A DNA stretch of 6,995 nucleotides from assembly GCA_946183815.1 (NCBI GenBank), contig CAMHDG010000080.1:1-6995 (forward strand), read 5' to 3'. The notes under the pieces are model-generated. The model did not search any database. It was not told the DNA's origin and saw only the letters and a program-made list of their open reading frames with translations. Numbering within the stretch: the first letter of the stretch is position 1; each line of letters opens with the position of its first letter. Positions 1 through 3,355 of this stretch are shown in pieces. The DNA is from an uncultured bacterium (lineage in GTDB: Bacteria; Cyanobacteriota; Vampirovibrionia; Gastranaerophilales; Gastranaerophilaceae). A program made the position numbers and the translations under genes.

Positions 1-29
1 ACTCAGTCACCTAGTCACTTAATCACTTT
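1..29. repeat. degenerate octamer tandem repeat
   Basis: Three imperfect 8-nt units run in a row: TCAGTCAC, CTAGTCAC and TTAATCAC, at positions 3-26. Each ends in TCAC. The array is cut by the left edge of the window and may continue outside it. It is followed by GCTCACTACGTTCGC, which is GC-richer than the surrounding spacer and looks like the edge of another intergenic repeat. No coding potential is visible. Confidence 0.45.
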
Positions 30-126
30 TACAAATATCGGCTCACTACGTTCGCTTCTAAACAATTATTTATGTTTATACTACAATAATAAATGTAAGC
101 GACTAAATATAAAAAAGGAAAGAATT

Positions 127-1425
127 ATGGTTACAAAAATGTCAGTTTTAAAAACAACTTTTTCAGGTATTGATTTCTCAAACTACAAATCAAAAGTATC
201 TGAATTTGTAAACGAATTATCAACAAGAGCAAACAAAGAAGGAAAATTCTTAAACTGGGTAAATTTACCTCAAGAACAACTTAAAAGAGTTGATGAACTA
301 TACACAATGGCGGAAAACTTTAAATCACAAACAGGTAACACAGTATTGAGTGTTATGGGTATCGGCGGAAGTAAACACACCGTTGAACACATGCTTTCTA
401 TCAACGGTTTGAATATCTGCGCTGATAAAGTTCAATTCTATTCAGATGTTGATTCTATCAGTTTAGAAAGATTTTTAACCAAACTGGGCAACAATGTTTT
501 AAACTCTAACTTTATGATAGCCTCAAAATCAGGCTCAACCTTTGAAACAAAAGACGGCTTCTTAAGAGTACAAAAAATGCTTATCGATGCATACAAATCT
601 CAAGGTATGTCAGAAGATGAAGCACTAAAAGCATCCGCTAAACACTTTATCGCAGTAACAGATAAAAATTCTGAAAAATCAGAATTAAGAAGAACCTCTA
701 TTGAACAAGGCTGGATAGGCGACTTATTTATCCACGATGACGTTGGCGGAAGATTTTCAGCATTTGACGACCACGCACTGTTCACTCTTATCTGGGCAGG
801 ACTCAAGAAAGAAGATATGATTTCTTTATTGAACGCAGCACAAGAAATCTCAACTTTGGCTCTATCTACCGATTTAGATGAAAATGATGCTCTTAAAGAA
901 GGTATCTTCTGGGCTGACGCAAAATTGAACGGTATCGAAGCATCTGTTCATCAATATATGGGTTCAATGTTTGAAAATACAGTTTACTGGCATGCTCAAA
1001 TGCAAAACGAATCAGTAAAAGATACTCTAAAACAAGTGGCAAAAGTTCCGGATGCTATGCACCACAGCGCAGAAGCACACTTTAACCCTGCAAACAAATT
1101 CGTGTTTGCTTTAACAGTTCCTTCTGATAACGGTGTTTGTTCGGAAAACGCTAAAGCATACATCGGTGCTTTAACAAAATCTTACGATTCTACCGGTGCT
1201 TTATTTGTAGAAGAATTAGAAACTTCAAAACTTGGTCTTACTCCTGCTGCAGCAGGTGCTATGACTCAATTAAGAGCCTACGCAACTGTTTATCAGGAAA
1301 TTGTAACCGCTATCATGACAGGTAAACAATTACCTGACGTTCTTGACAGCGTTCTTCAACCACACGTTGAATACTACAAAAAGAACCTTAAAGGCGGAGT
1401 TGTTGTTCCGGGAAGAATTTCTTAA
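127..1425 (+). CDS. pgi: glucose-6-phosphate isomerase
   Basis: This cytosolic enzyme interconverts glucose 6-phosphate and fructose 6-phosphate in glycolysis and gluconeogenesis. The 432-residue protein has the two SIS-type sugar-phosphate domains of the family. Visible motifs are MGIGGSKHT (residues 77-85), the phosphate-binding SKSGSTFET (133-141), and GGRFSAF (207-213), which is the core of family signature 1. At the C-terminus QPHVEYYKKN (410-419) aligns with the usual DQPGVExYKKN signature 2. It keeps V-E-x-x-K, with K417 the probable catalytic lysine, but the FDQ and G positions are replaced. The length is near the roughly 450 residues of short bacterial Pgi. The start ATG follows AAGGAAAG at 115-122; a second in-frame ATG lies four codons downstream at 139 and could also be used. 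The gene appears monocistronic here, with a strong terminator 20 bp after the stop. Assignment is secure; the degenerate C-terminal signature is a lineage variation rather than evidence of inactivity. Confidence 0.95.
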   Translation: MVTKMSVLKTTFSGIDFSNYKSKVSEFVNELSTRANKEGKFLNWVNLPQEQLKRVDELYTMAENFKSQTGNTVLSVMGIGGSKHTVEHMLSINGLNICADKVQFYSDVDSISLERFLTKLGNNVLNSNFMIASKSGSTFETKDGFLRVQKMLIDAYKSQGMSEDEALKASAKHFIAVTDKNSEKSELRRTSIEQGWIGDLFIHDDVGGRFSAFDDHALFTLIWAGLKKEDMISLLNAAQEISTLALSTDLDENDALKEGIFWADAKLNGIEASVHQYMGSMFENTVYWHAQMQNESVKDTLKQVAKVPDAMHHSAEAHFNPANKFVFALTVPSDNGVCSENAKAYIGALTKSYDSTGALFVEELETSKLGLTPAAAGAMTQLRAYATVYQEIVTAIMTGKQLPDVLDSVLQPHVEYYKKNLKGGVVVPGRIS

Positions 1426-1444
1426 GGGTAAATAATTATATTTT

Positions 1445-1476
1445 AAAGCGGGAAGCAAAAAACTTCCCGCTTTTTG
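1445..1476 (+). terminator. intrinsic terminator of pgi
   Basis: A perfect 11-bp stem pairs AAAGCGGGAAG (1445-1455) with CTTCCCGCTTT (1463-1473) around a 7-nt A-rich loop. It runs into TTTTTGTTTG and begins 20 bp after the pgi stop. The A-rich 5' arm gives some terminating potential on the minus strand as well. Confidence 0.92.
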
Positions 1477-1482
1477 TTTGTT

Positions 1483-1634
1483 TACTATTGTTAAACTTTC
1501 ATAAAAAAGTTGCTCATTCCTCTGTTTATATCCCCGTCAGTCGTGGCTCTGCCATTCTATGCCCCTCGCATTAAACGCCACCGTTCACAATAAAAATCAA
1601 AAGCGTAGTTTTGATTTATTATTGTTCACATCTC
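1483..1634. repeat. intergenic palindromic repeat, copy 1
   Basis: This 152-bp unit recurs at 1692-1843 with a constant 209-bp offset and no indel. The right two-thirds, from about 1540, are almost identical between copies. The left part has diverged: copy 1 has ACTTTCATAAAAAAGTTGC where copy 2 has ACTTTCGCAACAAAGTTGC. The unit contains GTTGCTCATTCCTCTG (1509), GTCGTGGCTCTGC (1540) and a hairpin at about 1587-1626. Open frames through it change reading and carry no recognisable protein, so I regard it as non-coding, of MITE or REP-like type. Confidence 0.8.
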
Positions 1635-1661
1635 TCGTCGGCACGTTAAACGGAACCGCTC

Positions 1662-1700
1662 ACAATAGAATCGGAAAGCATGGTTTCCGATTACTATTGT
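1662..1700. repeat. central hairpin of the repeat cluster
   Basis: ACAATAGAATCGGAAA (1662-1677) pairs with TTTCCGATTACTATTGT (1684-1700): 16 bp with a single bulged base, around the loop GCATGG. The two flanking units carry hairpins at the equivalent place with a different inner stem (AATCAAAA/TTTTGATT) but nearly the same loop (GCGTAG, GCGTGG). It is preceded by CGTTAAACG, which resembles ATTAAACG before the other two hairpins. It therefore looks like a diverged third member of the same family, with pairing preserved although the sequence has changed. Confidence 0.7.
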
Positions 1701-1843
1701 TCGACTTTCGCAACAAAGTTGCTCATTCCTCTGTGCATATCCACGTCGGTCGTGGCTCTGCCATTCTATGCCCCTCGCATTAAACGCCACCGTTCACAAT
1801 AAAAATCAAAAGCGTGGTTTTGATTTATTATTGTTCACATCTC
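1692..1843. repeat. intergenic palindromic repeat, copy 2
   Basis: This is the second copy of the unit at 1483-1634. It keeps additional small dyads lost or weakened in copy 1: GCAAC-AAA-GTTGC (1710-1722) and CCACG-TCGGT-CGTGG (1741-1755). Its main hairpin lies at about 1796-1835 with the loop GCGTGG. The better preserved pairing suggests this copy is closer to the ancestral element. Confidence 0.8.
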
Positions 1844-1869
1844 CCTTCGGTCGTGGCTCTGCTCGGGGC
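1844..1869. repeat. truncated third copy of the repeat
   Basis: TTCGGTCGTGGCTCTGC (ending at 1862) repeats the internal block seen at 1540-1552 and 1749-1761, then diverges to TCGGGGCA. Only about 20 bp of the element is present, so this is a remnant at the right boundary of the cluster. Confidence 0.6.
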
Positions 1870-1896
1870 AAAAAAAAACGGTATTTTTACATACCG
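1870..1896 (-). terminator. orphan minus-strand terminator-like hairpin
   Basis: On the minus strand CGGTAT-GTAAAA-ATACCG (1896-1879) is followed by a run of nine T residues, the form of a short intrinsic terminator. No minus-strand gene ends here. The 6-bp stem is short, so this may be the terminal inverted repeat of the neighbouring element, a remnant of a lost gene, or chance. On the plus side it abuts a tandem ACTTACAC duplication (1899-1914). From there to about 2030 I see only AT-rich spacer. Confidence 0.4.
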
Positions 1897-2036
1897 CAAC
1901 TTACACACTTACACACTATTATAATTTCAATCTTTATTATCTTTTATCCTATCATTACCATTGTTTACCTTACATTAAATGTTTAAACTAACCTTACACT
2001 TATATAAAGTAATCTTTTTAGAGATAATTGCTTTTT

Positions 2037-2065
2037 TTGAATAAAAATATTAAGTTTTGTAACAT
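2037..2065 (+). promoter_or_regulatory. putative sigma-70-type promoter of the Cys-rich protein gene
   Basis: TTGAAT (2037-2042) and TAACAT (2060-2065) are separated by exactly 17 bp, which would start transcription near 2072. The leader of about 58 nt contains a tiny ORF and the ribosome binding site. The elements are imperfect and the region is very AT-rich, so confidence is moderate. Confidence 0.45.
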
Positions 2066-2130
2066 AAAACAACATGCCTGAAATTGAACCAAAAAAATAA
2101 CCTTTATATAAGAGAGAGGACTTTAAAACT

Positions 2131-2484
2131 ATGGCACTTGGATTTACATCACACTATGCAAAACAAGATCAACCGTTTGGTTCACTTATTTTAGGTAATA
2201 CAGAAACAGAAACATCAGGTTCTGTGGCATCTAATGCTGGTTCAACGTATAACGGTGGTTTGTTATATAACAATGATACTTATGATTGCTGTGACTTTTC
2301 GGTATCGGTAGATATTGATTATAGTCAGTATGCAAATTTTGTATCGTCATCAGGCTCAACAGAAACGGCAGGATCAGTCGCATACTCAGGAGGTGGTTGC
2401 AGCACTGCTTCAACAGTATCCTTCTCGGGTGGAGGCGGATCTGTGTCGTGCAGTTGTGCAAGTTCGACATCGTTCACTTGTTAA
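2131..2484 (+). CDS. Ser/Gly/Thr/Cys-rich protein, candidate RiPP precursor
   Basis: Function unknown; I do not recognise the family with certainty. The 117-residue protein holds 25 Ser, 16 Gly, 12 Thr and 6 Cys (53, 54, 90, 107, 109, 117), one Lys, no Arg and no Trp. Residues 1-22 look like an ordinary leader (QPFGSLILG at 14-22). TET[S/A]GSVA then occurs twice (26-33 and 77-84). From residue 71 the sequence is nearly all Ser, Thr, Gly and Cys, with GGGC, GGGG and CSC blocks and a C-terminal Cys. There is no signal peptide or membrane segment. A modest leader followed by a heteroatom-rich, Cys-ended tail resembles azole-, thioether- or radical-SAM-modified peptide precursors. However, no maturase or transporter lies in this window, so this is inference. 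Translation looks real: AGAGAGAGGA (2111-2120) precedes the ATG by 10 nt, and a strong terminator follows. Seven TCG serine codons set it apart from pgi and adhE. A flexible, metal-binding or surface-adhesive low-complexity protein is the alternative. Confidence 0.75.
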   Translation: MALGFTSHYAKQDQPFGSLILGNTETETSGSVASNAGSTYNGGLLYNNDTYDCCDFSVSVDIDYSQYANFVSSSGSTETAGSVAYSGGGCSTASTVSFSGGGGSVSCSCASSTSFTC

Positions 2485-2511
2485 TTATTTTATTTGGTTA
2501 TTTTCAAACAA

Positions 2512-2543
2512 AAAAGTGCCTTCCAATACAGGAAGGCACTTTT
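2512..2543. terminator. bidirectional terminator between convergent genes
   Basis: A perfect 13-bp stem pairs AAAAGTGCCTTCC (2512-2524) with GGAAGGCACTTTT (2531-2543) around the loop AATACA. The A-run and T-run at the two ends allow termination on both strands. It would serve the plus-strand gene ending at 2484 and the minus-strand zinc-ribbon gene ending at 2563. Confidence 0.92.
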
Positions 2544-2562
2544 GGTATATAAAAAATATTAT

Positions 2563-2826
2563 TTATTTTGAAGCGTCAAAACAAGCCCTGCATAAAACTT
2601 CTCTGTCAGGTTTTGGCTTAAAAGGTACTTGTGTTTGAGCCCCACATTTAGTACAAACTGCGTCAAACAATTTCTTTTTATTTTTTTGTCTTCTCTTTTT
2701 CCTGCAATCAGGACATCTTTTTGGCTTGTTAGTCAGCCCTTTTTCTGCATAAAATTCTTGTTCCCCCGCTGTGAAAATAAATTCTGCCGAACAATCTTCA
2801 CAAATGAGTGTTTCATCTTGGTACAT
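2563..2826 (-). CDS. zinc-ribbon domain protein (zf_Tbcl-like)
   Basis: This is a small cytosolic protein of 87 residues with two predicted zinc sites. The first half reads C9-x2-C12, then SAEFIFTAGEQEFYAEKGL, then C38-x2-C41 within KPKRCPDCR. That arrangement is typical of the 'probable zinc-ribbon' domain family found widely in bacteria. A Lys/Arg-rich linker (42-52) leads to a second C58-x2-C61...C79-x2-C82 knuckle. The basic linker suggests nucleic-acid or ribosome contact, but no function is established for the family that I know of. On the minus strand AGGAGA (2840-2835) lies 8 nt before the ATG, fixing the start. The gene is monocistronic, convergent with the Cys-rich protein gene and divergent from the tRNA. 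Confidence 0.88.
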   Translation of the reverse strand: MYQDETLICEDCSAEFIFTAGEQEFYAEKGLTNKPKRCPDCRKKRRQKNKKKLFDAVCTKCGAQTQVPFKPKPDREVLCRACFDASK

Positions 2827-2881
2827 TCGCAGTTTCTCCTAAAATTTGTATTTGTATTACCTGTGTCTAAAGACCATTCTT

Positions 2882-2910
2882 ATTTTAGCCTTTTTTTTTA
2901 CATTTTGCAA
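2882..2910 (-). promoter_or_regulatory. promoter of the zinc-ribbon gene
   Basis: Read on the minus strand, TTGCAA (2910-2905) and TAAAAT (2887-2882) are separated by 17 bp. This predicts a start near 2876 and a leader of about 50 nt before the ATG at 2826. Both hexamers are close to the vegetative consensus. Confidence 0.6.
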
Positions 2911-3004
2911 GCATAAGTAATTTGTTAGATAAATAAATTTATAACTTAATATATATTTCCACAATTATGCTTATATTAATAACCACATTTAAACAAAAAA
3001 TTTA

Positions 3005-3013
3005 TGCTATAAT
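3005..3013 (+). promoter_or_regulatory. extended -10 promoter of tRNA-Ser
   Basis: TGCTATAAT (3005-3013) is a perfect extended -10 element (TGn plus TATAAT). No good -35 hexamer lies at the usual distance (ACATTT at 2985-2990), which is normal for extended -10 promoters. Transcription would begin near 3020, about 8 nt before the mature tRNA. Confidence 0.7.
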
Positions 3014-3027
3014 AAAATAAACCAACT

Positions 3028-3114
3028 GGAGAGGTGTCCGAGTGGTTTAAGGTGCAAACCTGGAACGTTTGTGTGGGGGAAACTCCACCGCGGGTTCGAA
3101 TCCCGCCTTCTCCG
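3028..3114 (+). tRNA. trnS-GGA: tRNA-Ser, anticodon GGA
   Basis: This 87-nt class II tRNA decodes UCC and UCU. The acceptor stem pairs GGAGAGG (3028-3034) with CTTCTCC (3107-3113, one G-U pair), with discriminator base G at 3114, as expected for serine. The anticodon stem CAAAC/GTTTG encloses the loop CTGGAAC, with GGA at 3062-3064. A long variable arm (GTGGGG/CTCCAC with a GAAA loop) is the serine hallmark. The T arm is GCGGG-TTCGAAT-CCCGC. The 3' CCA is not encoded and must be added by nucleotidyltransferase. The gene is transcribed alone, from its own promoter to its own terminator. Confidence 0.97.
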
Positions 3115-3124
3115 AATTTATATC

Positions 3125-3155
3125 AAGACGGTAACTCAAAATTATCGTCTTTTTT
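3125..3155 (+). terminator. intrinsic terminator of tRNA-Ser
   Basis: AAGACGGTAA (3125-3134) pairs with TTATCGTCTT (3142-3151), 10 bp with one G-U, around a 7-nt loop. A run of T residues reaches 3155. It lies 10 nt after the tRNA and separates it from adhE. Confidence 0.85.
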
Positions 3156-3204
3156 CGTCATTCGGGGCGGGTTTCTCGTCAGAATGTCATCTCTTATTTT
3201 TTAA

Positions 3205-3222
3205 TCGTGACAAATTTCACTA
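3205..3222. promoter_or_regulatory. candidate Rex operator upstream of adhE
   Basis: TCGTGACAAATTTCACTA matches 11 of the 14 specified positions of the known Rex operator consensus TTGTGAA-N4-TTCACAA, at the correct 18-bp length. adhE is a classical Rex target and a rex gene lies just downstream of adhE. Against it, the site is centred roughly 108 bp upstream of the predicted start, not over the promoter. Confidence 0.45.
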
Positions 3223-3225
3223 TTA

Positions 3226-3262
3226 AATACTAAATTGTGACACACTGTCACAACTTAGTATT
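3226..3262. promoter_or_regulatory. long dyad upstream of the adhE promoter
   Basis: Arms 3226-3241 and 3247-3262 form a 16-bp inverted repeat with one mismatch (A3234/C3254) around ACACT. The core TTGTGACACACTGTCACAA resembles Rex (TTGTGA-N6-TCACAA) and CRP (TGTGA-N6-TCACA) sites but has a 7-nt spacer. No T-run follows, so it is not an intrinsic terminator. It is centred near -78 relative to the predicted adhE start, which suits an activator or an upstream cooperative operator. Confidence 0.6.
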
Positions 3263-3286
3263 CTAAAAACCAGCAATAATAATGTG

Positions 3287-3315
3287 TTGACATTGAAAAT
3301 TTAGCATATTAAAAT
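3287..3315 (+). promoter_or_regulatory. adhE promoter
   Basis: A perfect -35 TTGACA (3287-3292) is followed after 17 bp by TAAAAT (3310-3315), predicting a start near 3322 and a leader of about 34 nt. The near-consensus elements suggest strong basal transcription that would need repression. AATGT-GTTG-ACATT (3281-3294) forms a small dyad over the -35. Confidence 0.75.
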
Positions 3316-3355
3316 CTAAATAAGGAATTTAATCACAATTAAAGGAGATAAGAAT

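Noticed and set aside
1559..1783. A 74-codon plus-strand reading frame in the repeat cluster
   Set aside because: It lies entirely in the palindromic repeat, crosses both copies in different frames, has no ribosome binding site and no recognisable protein features.
1483..1869. The repeats as a CRISPR array
   Set aside because: There are only two full copies of 152 bp with internal hairpins and no regular short repeat-spacer pattern; no cas gene is present.
1768..1986. A 72-codon plus-strand reading frame starting identically to the previous one
   Set aside because: It is the same start in the duplicated repeat and runs on into AT-rich spacer; the shared N-terminus reflects the DNA duplication, not a protein family.
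1999..2112. CTTATATAAAG (1999) and its reverse complement CTTTATATAAG (2102) as a regulatory inverted pair
   Set aside because: Both are low-complexity AT sequence 93 bp apart in a very AT-rich spacer; chance is a sufficient explanation.
2315..2638. Overlapping plus-strand frame across the end of the Cys-rich gene and the terminator
   Set aside because: It overlaps a better supported gene out of frame, crosses a strong terminator and then reads antisense to the zinc-ribbon gene.
3226..3262. The long dyad as an intrinsic terminator
   Set aside because: No T-run follows the stem, and the tRNA already has a proper terminator at 3125-3155.
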